A DNA stretch of 64,000 nucleotides, from positions 1,488,001-1,552,000 of the forward strand of contig NZ_CAEUHO010000001.1 in NCBI RefSeq assembly GCF_903181435.1, in the 5' to 3' direction. Both the position numbers and the translations under genes were made by a program. Positions within the stretch are counted from its first letter, which is position 1, and every line of letters starts with the position of its first letter. The notes below the pieces were generated by a model. It did no database searches. It saw nothing but the letters and a program-made list of their open reading frames with translations, and was not told the origin of the DNA. The stretch comes from Bacteroides acidifaciens. Its GTDB lineage: Bacteria > Bacteroidota > Bacteroidia > Bacteroidales > Bacteroidaceae. Positions 1 to 7,282 of the stretch are shown here, piece by piece.

Positions 1-1278
1 GCGGAAGTATTCATGACGAGGATAGGAGAGGAATGAGCGCGAGTCTGTCAACATACCTACAAAGCGGCTTAAAAGACCGAGAACGGATAAGGCGTTCATC
101 TGTTTTTCCATACCGTCTTTCTGATCCAGGAACCACCATCCTGAACCGAATTGGATTTTTCCTGCTACAGAACCATCCTGGAAGTTACCTAACATAGTAG
201 CGATAACTTCGTTTGCGCACGGATTCAGATTGTAAAGGATTGTTTTGGTCAGTTTGCCATTCGTATTCAGCCGGTCGAGGAATTTAGCCATTGCTTTAGC
301 GGTTGTAAATTCACCGATAGAATCAAAACCGGTGTCAGGGCCTAACAGTTTAAACATTTTGGTGTTGTTGTTGCGGATAGCGCCATAGTGGAACTGCTGA
401 GTCCATCCTTTTTCCCAATCCATTTCTCCGAAAATGACAAGCATTGCAGATTTAAATTTCAGAATTTCTTCTTTAGTCAATTCTGTACCGCCATATACCT
501 TATTAAATATAGCCTTAATTTCTGCATCTGTATAATCTTCTGCATAGAACTCTTCGATGCCATGGTCAGACAGGCGGCATCCCTGTTCTGCGAAGAAATC
601 ATGGCGTTTGCGTAAAGCGGCAATCATATCATCGAAGTTGGTGATAGTAACACCGCTTACTTCTGCTAATTTTTCTACATAAGCACGGAAATCAGCAGGC
701 ACTTCTACAGCCATCGCCTTGTCAGGACGCCAAGTAGGCAACATCTTTACTTCAAATCCGCTTTCGCGTGTTTTGATATGGTATTCTAGTGAATCGATAG
801 GATCATCCGTAGTACATACGGTTTCTACGTGATAACGACGCATCATTCCACGAGCTGAATATTCAGGTTGAGCCAACTTCTCGTTACATTCGTCATAAAT
901 TTCACGTGCAGTTTGCGGGTTCAAGATCTTGTTGATGCCGAATGCTGTCTTTAGTTCAAGGTGAGTCCAGTGATACAACGGGTTGCGGAATGTATAAGGA
1001 ACGGTTTCCGCCCATTTCTCGAACTTTTCCCAGTCTGTGGTATCTTTTCCTGTGCAGAAACGTTCGTCTACGCCATTGGTACGCATTGCACGCCATTTAT
1101 AGTGGTCTCCGCCTAACCAGATTTCAGTCAGTGATTTAAACTTGTAGTCGTCAGCTACCATTTGAGGGATTAAGTGGCAGTGATAGTCGATGATCGGCAT
1201 TTTAGCCGCATGCTCGTGATACAACTTTTGTGCAGTTTCTGTTTGCAACAAGAAGTTTTCGTCCATGAAGTTCTTCAT
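1..1278 (-). CDS. uxaC: Glucuronate (uronate) isomerase UxaC, 3' end outside window
   Basis: Translation on the minus strand from the ATG at 1278 gives 426 open codons that run off the window edge. The family is about 470 residues, so roughly 40 C-terminal residues are missing. The N-terminus reads MKNFMDENFLLQTE and is followed by the metal-binding motif IDYHCHL, with TEIWLGGDHYKWRAMR further on, typical of the amidohydrolase-fold uronate isomerases. The enzyme interconverts D-glucuronate/D-fructuronate and D-galacturonate/D-tagaturonate in the cytoplasm. It is divergent from a LacI-type regulator and uxaB, which fits a hexuronate catabolism locus. A minus-strand -7 element at 1396-1403 would give a leader of about 110 nt. 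Identification is by recognition of the family. Confidence 0.95.
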   Translation of the reverse strand, partial: MKNFMDENFLLQTETAQKLYHEHAAKMPIIDYHCHLIPQMVADDYKFKSLTEIWLGGDHYKWRAMRTNGVDERFCTGKDTTDWEKFEKWAETVPYTFRNPLYHWTHLELKTAFGINKILNPQTAREIYDECNEKLAQPEYSARGMMRRYHVETVCTTDDPIDSLEYHIKTRESGFEVKMLPTWRPDKAMAVEVPADFRAYVEKLAEVSGVTITNFDDMIAALRKRHDFFAEQGCRLSDHGIEEFYAEDYTDAEIKAIFNKVYGGTELTKEEILKFKSAMLVIFGEMDWEKGWTQQFHYGAIRNNNTKMFKLLGPDTGFDSIGEFTTAKAMAKFLDRLNTNGKLTKTILYNLNPCANEVIATMLGNFQDGSVAGKIQFGSGWWFLDQKDGMEKQMNALSVLGLLSRFVGMLTDSRSFLSYPRHEYFR

Positions 1279-1377
1279 TATTACTGTGTTTTAAGTATAT
1301 AAAATTATTACTTTCTGTATTTATACCTATATAGTATTGATATTAAAGCTAATAGGTGTAAATTTCGTTTTAGTTTT

Positions 1378-1442
1378 ATTAACCGTTATCGAACACAAAA
1401 ATAGAAAATTTACTTGGAGTAACAAAATAATTCGTATATTTG
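1378..1442. promoter_or_regulatory. Divergent promoters of uxaC and lacI-like gene, with possible operator
   Basis: Plus strand: a TAnnTTTG -7 element (TATATTTG) at 1435-1442, 35 bases before the regulator start. Minus strand: TATTTTTG at 1396-1403 facing uxaC. Between them, at about 1379-1387, lies TAACCGTTA, whose arms TAAC/GTTA are inverted, as in LacI-family half-sites. It sits just downstream of the predicted uxaC start site. The operator assignment is inference. Confidence 0.5.
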
Positions 1443-1476
1443 CAGCGATTATTTATAATATTTAAGTTTTAGCACT

Positions 1477-2544
1477 ATGGAGAACCAGAACTATACCATT
1501 AAAGACATAGCCCGCATGGCGGGTGTTTCCGCCGGAACAGTTGACAGGGTGTTGCACAATCGCGGCGACGTGTCTCCCAAAAGCAAAGCTAAAGTACAAA
1601 AGGTATTGGATGAAATTCATTATCAACCGAATGTATTTGCTATCGGATTGGCTGCTAAAAAGAAATATTCTTTCATTTGTCTGATTCCTTATTATATAGA
1701 ACATGATTACTGGCATTCGGTAGTGGGCGGCATTGAACGTGCACGGCAGGAATTGCGTCCTTTCAATGTGAGTGTGGATTATCTATGCTATCATCATGGT
1801 GATGAGGAAAGTTATCGAGAGGCTTGCCGTGCTATTAAGGATAGCAATGTGGATGCCGTTTTGATTGCTCCGAATTTCCGGGAAGAAACATTGTCATTGA
1901 CAGCCTATCTGCAAGAGAATAAGATAGCTTATGCCTTTGTCGATTTTAATATGGAAGAGGTGGATGCGTTGGCATATATCGGGCAAGATTCATACAAAAG
2001 TGGATATATTGCGGCTAAAATATTGATGCGTAATTATTCGGTAGGAGAAGGGCAGGAGCTGGTTCTGTTTTTGAGCAATAATAAGGATAATCCAGCTGAA
2101 ATACAGATGCAGCGCCGTTTGAAAGGTTTCATGAGCTATATAACTGAAGAGTACAATAATCTGACGATTCATGAAGTGGTGCTCAATAAATCCAACCAGG
2201 AAAACAATCGGCAGACATTGGATGAATTCTTTCAGGCGCATCCGAAAGCTGTGCTCGGTGTTGTCTTTAATTCCAGAGTCTATCAGTTAGGGGAGTATCT
2301 TCGCCATGCAGGACGTAGTATGAAGGGATTGATAGGATATGACCTTCTGAAAGCAAATGTAGATCTTTTGAAATCGGGTGATGTGCATTATCTGATAGGG
2401 CAGCGTCCGGGATTGCAAGGATATTGCGGAGTGAAAGCCTTGTGTGACCACGTAGTATTTAAAAAGACAGTCGATTCTGTAAAATATATGCCTATCGACA
2501 TATTGATTAAAGAGAATATTGATTTCTATTTTGAATTTGTATAA
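1477..2544 (+). CDS. LacI-family transcriptional regulator of hexuronate genes
   Basis: 355 residues. Residues 6-55 form a LacI helix-turn-helix (TIKDIARMAGVSAGTVDRVL, then hinge-helix region NVFAIGLAAKKK). Residues from about 65 to the end resemble a periplasmic-binding-protein-like sensor domain (YSFICLIPYYIEHDYWHSVV onward). It probably binds a hexuronate or pathway intermediate in the cytoplasm and controls the flanking uxaC and uxaB; this is inferred from position only. uxaB follows 26 bases downstream on the same strand, so the two are likely cotranscribed from the -7 element at 1435-1442. The start is the first ATG after that element. Confidence 0.9.
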   Translation: MENQNYTIKDIARMAGVSAGTVDRVLHNRGDVSPKSKAKVQKVLDEIHYQPNVFAIGLAAKKKYSFICLIPYYIEHDYWHSVVGGIERARQELRPFNVSVDYLCYHHGDEESYREACRAIKDSNVDAVLIAPNFREETLSLTAYLQENKIAYAFVDFNMEEVDALAYIGQDSYKSGYIAAKILMRNYSVGEGQELVLFLSNNKDNPAEIQMQRRLKGFMSYITEEYNNLTIHEVVLNKSNQENNRQTLDEFFQAHPKAVLGVVFNSRVYQLGEYLRHAGRSMKGLIGYDLLKANVDLLKSGDVHYLIGQRPGLQGYCGVKALCDHVVFKKTVDSVKYMPIDILIKENIDFYFEFV

Positions 2545-2570
2545 TATCAACTTTATAAATTACAACTAAC

Positions 2571-4010
2571 ATGAAAGCATTAAACAAAGAAACTGCTCCT
2601 AAAACACAACGTCCGGAGCGTATTATCCAATTTGGTGAAGGTAATTTCTTACGCGCATTCGTAGATTGGATTATTTATAACATGAACCAGAAAACAGACT
2701 TTAACAGTAGTGTGGTAGTGGTTCAGCCGATTGATAAAGGTATGGTCGACATGCTGAATGCGCAGGATGACCTTTACCATGTCAATCTTCAGGGATTGGA
2801 TAAAGGAGAAGCGGTTAACAGCTTGACAATGATTGATGTAATCAGCCGTGCATTGAACCCTTATTCTCAGAATGACGAGTTTATGAAATTGGCTGAGCAA
2901 CCGGAAATGCGTTTCGTTATTTCGAATACTACAGAAGCCGGAATCGCTTTTGACCCGGCTTGCAAACTTGAAGACGCACCAGCTTCTTCTTATCCGGGCA
3001 AATTGACTCAATTGCTGTATCATCGTTTTAAGACATTCAACGGTGATAAAACGAAAGGTTTGATTATCTTCCCTTGTGAACTTATTTTCTTGAACGGTCA
3101 CAAACTGAAAGAGACTATTTATCAGTATATTGATTTGTGGAATCTGGGCAGTGAATTCAAAACTTGGTTTGAAGAAGCTTGTGGCGTGTATGCCACACTG
3201 GTAGACCGTATCGTTCCGGGATTCCCGCGCAAGGATATTGCTGCTATCAAAGAAAAATTGCAATATGATGATAACTTGGTTGTTCAGGCTGAAATTTTCC
3301 ATCTGTGGGTAATCGAAGCTCCGCAGGAAGTGGCTAAAGAATTCCCAGCTGACAAGGCAGGTTTGAATGTATTGTTCGTTCCTTCGGAAGCTCCTTACCA
3401 TGAACGTAAAGTTACTCTGTTGAATGGCCCTCATACGGTTCTTTCTCCGGTAGCTTACCTTTCCGGTGTGAATATCGTTCGTGATGCTTGTCAGCATGAA
3501 GTGATTGGCAAATATATCCATAAAGTGATGTTTGATGAACTGATGGAAACATTGAACTTGCCGAAAGATGAATTGGAGAAATTTGCTAATGATGTATTGG
3601 AACGTTTCAACAACCCGTTTGTAGACCATGCAGTAACAAGCATTATGCTGAACTCGTTCCCGAAATTCGAAACTCGTGACCTGCCGGGATTGAAAACTTA
3701 CTTGGAGCGCAAAGGTGAGCTTCCGAAAGGATTGGTACTTGGTTTGGCTGCTATCATTACTTATTATAAAGGTGGTGTACGCGCCGACGGTGCTGAAATT
3801 GTACCGAACGACGCTCCTGAAATTATGAATTTGCTGAAAGACCTTTGGGCTACTGGCTGCACAAAGAAAGTAACTGAAGGTGTTCTGGGTGCAGAATTCA
3901 TCTGGGGTGAAGACCTGAATAAGATTCCGGGATTGGCAGAAGCCGTGAAAGCGGATTTGGATTCAATTCAGGAAAAAGGTATGATGGAAACTGTGAAAGG
4001 TATCCTGTAA
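2571..4010 (+). CDS. uxaB: Tagaturonate reductase (altronate oxidoreductase) UxaB
   Basis: 479 residues, full length for the long-chain mannitol dehydrogenase family. The N-terminal Rossmann segment begins RPERIIQFGEGNFLRAFVDW, with FGEGNF as the dinucleotide-binding motif. The C-terminal all-helical domain contains the motif around KVTLLNGPHT (about residue 280), where the catalytic lysine lies in this family. It reduces D-tagaturonate to D-altronate with NADH, the step after UxaC. It lies just downstream of the LacI-type gene and ends in a strong terminator at 4047-4089. It could in principle act on fructuronate (UxuB); the neighbourhood and overall look favour UxaB. Confidence 0.88.
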   Translation: MKALNKETAPKTQRPERIIQFGEGNFLRAFVDWIIYNMNQKTDFNSSVVVVQPIDKGMVDMLNAQDDLYHVNLQGLDKGEAVNSLTMIDVISRALNPYSQNDEFMKLAEQPEMRFVISNTTEAGIAFDPACKLEDAPASSYPGKLTQLLYHRFKTFNGDKTKGLIIFPCELIFLNGHKLKETIYQYIDLWNLGSEFKTWFEEACGVYATLVDRIVPGFPRKDIAAIKEKLQYDDNLVVQAEIFHLWVIEAPQEVAKEFPADKAGLNVLFVPSEAPYHERKVTLLNGPHTVLSPVAYLSGVNIVRDACQHEVIGKYIHKVMFDELMETLNLPKDELEKFANDVLERFNNPFVDHAVTSIMLNSFPKFETRDLPGLKTYLERKGELPKGLVLGLAAIITYYKGGVRADGAEIVPNDAPEIMNLLKDLWATGCTKKVTEGVLGAEFIWGEDLNKIPGLAEAVKADLDSIQEKGMMETVKGIL

Positions 4011-4046
4011 TAGATAAGAGACGACGAAAGTCGAACATGAATATAA

Positions 4047-4089
4047 GGGGCGTTTTGATAGGGAATATAACTATCAAAACGCTCTTTTT
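4047..4089 (+). terminator. Intrinsic terminator after uxaB
   Basis: Arms CGTTTTGATAG (4051-4061) and CTATCAAAACG (4071-4081) form an 11-bp stem with a 9-nt loop, followed by CTCTTTTTG. Confidence 0.9.
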
Positions 4090-4471
4090 GTTTGCTTATT
4101 TGAAATGGTTGGTTAATGATTCTTAAAAGTGAAAATTCTCTGTTTCTGCATTTTTTATTTTTCTCATTCTTAATTTTCTTACTTTCCGCGTTTTTGAAAG
4201 CTTCAAATCCTTAGTAGGTCGTCTAATTTTTAGTTGTCGCCTATTTTCTTTTAAATTTTTAATTTAATATATTAGTTATCAATTGTATATATTGTTTTGT
4301 TGACTTGAATTTACTTTTTACGTACTGCACTTTATAGTTGTAAATAAACTAAGAATAAAACAGCCTTTTTCCATAATTTCCCCGTTAGGAAATCTCAAAT
4401 GATACTGATACCTTTGTTGTGAAGTCAATAGAGTGACTTCTTATTATTGTAAAATTTAATTTTAGAAAATT
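4090..4471. other. AT-rich intergenic region with HU-gene promoter and leader hairpin
   Basis: No gene is seen in this 380-base stretch. Near its 3' end a TACCTTTG -7 element (4409-4416) would start the HU-related gene's transcript. The leader contains an inverted repeat GAAGTCA/TGACTTC at 4421-4440 followed by TTATTATT. This could act as an attenuator-like hairpin, but its T-run is interrupted. The rest is T-rich without recognisable signals. Confidence 0.5.
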
Positions 4472-4966
4472 ATGGCTATACGCTATAAAAAGAAGCAGAT
4501 CACTTTATGCTTCGACAAAGAAAATAAAGTGGAAAAGTACGTTGCAGCAAACGTATTAGTGGGAAGTATCAGCTATAGCAAGCTGTGTGACGAGGTAAAC
4601 CAACGAACGGGGATTCATCGTGCTATGGTGGATGTAGTGCTGAAAGGAGTGCAGGATACGATGGTATCCTTTGTAGAAGAGGGATTTTCTGTGAAGCTAG
4701 GAGAGTTCGGTTCATTTCGTCCGGCTATTAATGCGGAAAGCCAAGACAATTTAGAAGATGTGAATGCCAATACTATTGTTAGGAGAAAGATAGTCTTTAC
4801 TCCGGGAAGTGCGTTCAAGGAAATGCTTGGCTCTGCGAGCATAGAGTTGTTTGGCGGTAATGTGGCAGATGCGAATGGTGGCAACAGTGGGAATCCCGGT
4901 GCAGGTGGTGGTTCCGGTGGAGATTCCGGATCCGGCAGCCTAGTTTTTACTAAAAATTGCTTTTGA
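4472..4966 (+). CDS. HU-related (HU-like) DNA-binding protein with Gly-rich tail
   Basis: 164 residues. Residues 1-125 match the Bacteroidales HU-related family: MAIRYKKKQITL at the start, SYSKLCDEVNQRTGIHRAMV as the helical dimer part, and GFSVKLGEFGSFRP as the saddle-like strand region. Residues about 132-158 are a Gly/Ser/Asn-rich low-complexity tail ending in VFTKNCF. The family is thought to bind DNA like HU/IHF, but most members are uncharacterised. It is monocistronic: promoter at 4409-4416, terminator at 4968-5003. Directly downstream is a 22-bp-period hairpin array and the ncRNA copy A. Whether this protein binds that array is a guess. Confidence 0.88.
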   Translation: MAIRYKKKQITLCFDKENKVEKYVAANVLVGSISYSKLCDEVNQRTGIHRAMVDVVLKGVQDTMVSFVEEGFSVKLGEFGSFRPAINAESQDNLEDVNANTIVRRKIVFTPGSAFKEMLGSASIELFGGNVADANGGNSGNPGAGGGSGGDSGSGSLVFTKNCF

Positions 4967-4967
4967 T

Positions 4968-5003
4968 AGGGAAAGTTCTTTCGGGAACTTTCCCTATTTT
5001 TTT
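4968..5003 (+). terminator. Intrinsic terminator after the HU-related gene
   Basis: AGGGAAAGTTC (4968-4978) and GAACTTTCCCT (4985-4995) form an 11-bp stem with a 6-nt loop, followed by ATTTTTTT. A terminator of the same design with different sequence precedes array B (44619-44655). Confidence 0.93.
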
Positions 5004-5032
5004 GACATTTCGGGTGGATGTGGCTTAAATCG

Positions 5033-5098
5033 CCGTTGGGCAACGGTGAATTCATGGTTGCCCAACGACGATTTCACCGTTGCCCAACGGTGATTTGG
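5033..5098. repeat. Array A: three hairpins at exact 22-bp period
   Basis: Three tandem 22-bp units start at 5033, 5055 and 5077. Each holds a palindrome: CCGTTGGGCAACGG, GGTTGCCCAAC and CCGTTGCCCAACGG. They are joined by spacers such as TGAATTCA and CGATTTCA. The same architecture with changed arms recurs at 44684-44749, also before an ncRNA. A 22-bp period is about two turns of B-DNA, so all palindromes lie on one face. A DNA site for a dimeric protein or a set of RNA hairpins are both possible. Confidence 0.85.
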
Positions 5099-5192
5099 CG
5101 GAAAAGCGAGAATTATAATAATATTTTCGAACATTATTTTTATGAGAATAATAAATATACTGATATATTTCTATTATTACATTTATTTTGCA

Positions 5193-5200
5193 TATATTTG
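5193..5200 (+). promoter_or_regulatory. -7 element of ncRNA copy A
   Basis: TATATTTG fits the Bacteroides TAnnTTTG consensus and ends 10 bases before the 5' arm of the RNA's closing helix. No perfect TTTG is seen at the -33 position. Copy B has TATCTTTG at the equivalent place (44869-44876). Confidence 0.65.
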
Positions 5201-5206
5201 CTGCGT

Positions 5207-5523
5207 TTTCCACGCCGATACCTCAAATTGTGAGGTAAGGGTGGTGTGGGAAATATATTTATATAAAGAAAGACGTTTACTTGACGTTTTGTCTTTGGCT
5301 ATTCGAAACTTCGCAACTTTTGAACCACGGTCAAAAACAAAGCAACGGTAGGTGTCTGCGGGATATGTTTATACCCCTGAGTGTACTTTGAGATAAAAAG
5401 TATACTTAGATTGTTATACATATCGGCGTGGGCTTCTGCGTTGCTCGTTCAGACTGTGGTGGGCAATGCGAAGGCCTCGAATAGCGGGACGAGTGACAGG
5501 TACAGATTCCCGCGCTTTTTTTT
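5207..5523 (+). ncRNA. Structured ncRNA, copy A (about 315 nt)
   Basis: Closely similar to 44883-45196. It appears to be a free-standing RNA: -7 element upstream and intrinsic terminator at the end. Visible structure: a long-range helix CCACGCCGATA (5210-5220) with TATCGGCGTGG (5421-5431), 11 bp; a CCTCA/TGAGG hairpin (5221-5235); an AAAGAC/GTCTTT hairpin (about 5268-5296); a GTGTACTTT/AAAGTATAC hairpin (about 5381-5406) whose counterpart in copy B has different sequence but the same pairing; a GCTTC-GCGTTGC / GCAATGC-GAAG hairpin (about 5432-5474); and terminator GCGGGA/TCCCGC plus eight T (5484-5523). No long open frame is convincing inside. I do not recognise it as a named family. The exact 5' end is inferred. 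Confidence 0.8.
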
Positions 5524-5550
5524 ATATAGAAGTTAACTTTTCTAATCAAT

Positions 5551-5564
5551 GAACCGTCCGGTTC
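5551..5564. promoter_or_regulatory. Conserved palindrome between ncRNA A and its gene cluster
   Basis: GAACCGTCCGGTTC is an inverted repeat that lies after the terminator and 31 bases before the first gene. Copy B has GAACCGTTCGGTTC at 45221-45234 in the same position. Homology between the copies continues past the terminator to about here, so this may be an operator or leader hairpin controlling the genes. Confidence 0.6.
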
Positions 5565-5595
5565 TGGGGAATCTACTGGGGGAAAATAAAAAGCG

Positions 5596-6999
5596 ATGAG
5601 ACAAATTTGTCCGAGATGTAATAATTGGGTAGCAGGTACCCCCCATATTTCCATGCAAGATAAATTGGGAAAAGCGGCTATAAGGAAAGGTAGCGCGCAA
5701 ATGGTAGGTGGAGCAGTGGGGCTTGTGTTTGGGCCGTTGGGTTCATTTGCAGGTAGCGTTGTTGGTAGTGTGATAGCTGATAGTTATTCAGGGAAAATCA
5801 TTCAAACGAAAGAATATGATTTTATCTGTCCCAAATGTGGGCATCAATGGGTGGCGGAAGACGACAAAGCAGCCGAACAATTGTTGGATGGAAACCTAGA
5901 AATCACAAGATGTAAATGTTGTCATTCGATAAATGCAAAAGATGCAAAAATATGTGTGTCATGTGGAATGCCTATCATAAAAGATGGTATATATACGTTG
6001 TCAGATATAATTGGGATACTGAATGAGAAATCGAATACAGTATCAGAGCAAACTCAAAGTCTTGTTATATGCCAATTGTTGGTGATTGGATTTATGCAAG
6101 AAAATACTTCGGACAGCCTTGAATCCGGTTACGTAAAGCAATTCTTTTCTTCTGTTACAAAAGCACTATCTGTGTGCGATAGAATGGATTTTGAATCATG
6201 TAAACATATACTAAATCGAATGTTGCAGACTATGGTAACAGCTAAGTATGCTAAAATGTTGTACCAGAAAAAGAAAGAAAGAATTCCATCCGATATAAAT
6301 GAAAGTTTGCAACTGCTGAAAGAGACTGTTGCATTTGTTTTTCAAGTCATAGAAAAAGAGACAGGTGAGAAAATCAATTGGGTCGATAAGGAGTTGAAAT
6401 CGGTATATAGTACAATGCAGATGGGGCATGAATTGTTGTTTGGTCCTAATCCGTTCCATCGTTCGGACGAGTATAATCCATCTTCTCAAAAAGCCATTAC
6501 TTTAATGGAGAAATTTCTGTTATCGTTAAGACAACCAATGAAAGAATGTGGATTATCTTTGGAACAATATAGGGAACGATATTTTACAATATTATATCAG
6601 GTACAGGAGCGAAGCTTGCCGATAGCTCCTAAACAGAAAATACCTAATAAGCAGCGTGATGTTGGTCTGCTTTGTTTTTCTATATTAGCTTCACCTCTTT
6701 GGCTTTATTGTGCTTTATGGGCGTTGCATATACTAGCTTATGTGATTCATTATATGACTTTTACACTTTTTGGTCCTCAGTATGTGACAGGAGTCTGGAT
6801 TGATACCTTTTCGGATTATTGGTTCGTTTTATCTTTTTTATTAGCTGGAATAGGCGGTACTATCTTGTATGCAAGATGGAATAAAATGAAAAAGAAGAAT
6901 GTGGAGATTCAACAGAAATATAATCAAGAAGTTATAGCAATAAATAGTTATAATGATGAGTTAAAGAAAAGAATTCAAGAACAAATGGATAGTTTTTAA
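5596..6999 (+). CDS. Zinc-ribbon, glycine-zipper membrane protein of unknown function
   Basis: 467 residues. N-terminal Cys pair CPRCNNW (residues 5-11). A Gly/Ala-rich zipper follows at about 35-65 (GGAVGLVFGPLGSFAG). A second zinc-ribbon pair is CPKCGHQW (about 80), and a third set CKCCHSINAKDAKICVSCG (about 112-130) has the double-CxxC zinc-ribbon form. The middle (150-340) is helical without recognisable motifs. Two hydrophobic segments near 355-390 and 402-425 are membrane spans, followed by a charged coiled-coil tail. It is the first gene after ncRNA copy A; the start ATG at 5596 lies 72 bases beyond the terminator. The composition suggests a membrane-tethered zinc-ribbon protein, but I cannot assign a role. 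Confidence 0.75.
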   Translation: MRQICPRCNNWVAGTPHISMQDKLGKAAIRKGSAQMVGGAVGLVFGPLGSFAGSVVGSVIADSYSGKIIQTKEYDFICPKCGHQWVAEDDKAAEQLLDGNLEITRCKCCHSINAKDAKICVSCGMPIIKDGIYTLSDIIGILNEKSNTVSEQTQSLVICQLLVIGFMQENTSDSLESGYVKQFFSSVTKALSVCDRMDFESCKHILNRMLQTMVTAKYAKMLYQKKKERIPSDINESLQLLKETVAFVFQVIEKETGEKINWVDKELKSVYSTMQMGHELLFGPNPFHRSDEYNPSSQKAITLMEKFLLSLRQPMKECGLSLEQYRERYFTILYQVQERSLPIAPKQKIPNKQRDVGLLCFSILASPLWLYCALWALHILAYVIHYMTFTLFGPQYVTGVWIDTFSDYWFVLSFLLAGIGGTILYARWNKMKKKNVEIQQKYNQEVIAINSYNDELKKRIQEQMDSF

Positions 7000-7047
7000 T
7001 TGTAATAGAGCAATACATAAAATAGTAACATATAAAAACGAATAATT

Positions 7048-7251
7048 ATGAAAAGTAGAATTTTAGCGGCTGTGTTGGCAATCTTTTTAGGTGGATTGGG
7101 TATTCACAAGTTTTACATGGGGAAAATAGGGTGGGGTGTTGTCTATCTGCTCTTTTGTTGGACGGGAGTTCCTGCTATTGTAGCTTTAGTGGAAGGAATT
7201 ATCTATTTATTCTCTGATGACACTACATTTAACAGTAAGTATTGCGAATAG
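7048..7251 (+). CDS. TM2-domain small membrane protein
   Basis: 67 residues matching the TM2 domain: two hydrophobic helices joined by a short turn. The hallmark GGLGIHKFYMGK is at residues 15-26, and the second helix, rich in Val/Ile, is at about 38-57. TM2 proteins are small inner-membrane proteins of unknown biochemical function, often encoded beside zinc-ribbon proteins. It starts 48 bases after the preceding stop and is followed within 31 bases by the next gene, so it is probably part of the same transcript. Confidence 0.85.
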   Translation: MKSRILAAVLAIFLGGLGIHKFYMGKIGWGVVYLLFCWTGVPAIVALVEGIIYLFSDDTTFNSKYCE

Positions 7252-7282
7252 AATATTTTTTATTGGTAATATTATAACAACC

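Noticed and set aside
2649..3629. Long minus-strand frame (326 codons) opposite uxaB
   Set aside because: It is the antisense shadow of a well-supported dehydrogenase gene, with no family features of its own.
5207..5523. ncRNA copy A as RNase P RNA, tmRNA, 6S or SRP RNA
   Set aside because: It lacks the hallmark RNase P core bases, a tRNA-like CCA end or the SRP Alu/GNRA motifs that I can recognise, and these genes are single-copy, whereas this element is duplicated.
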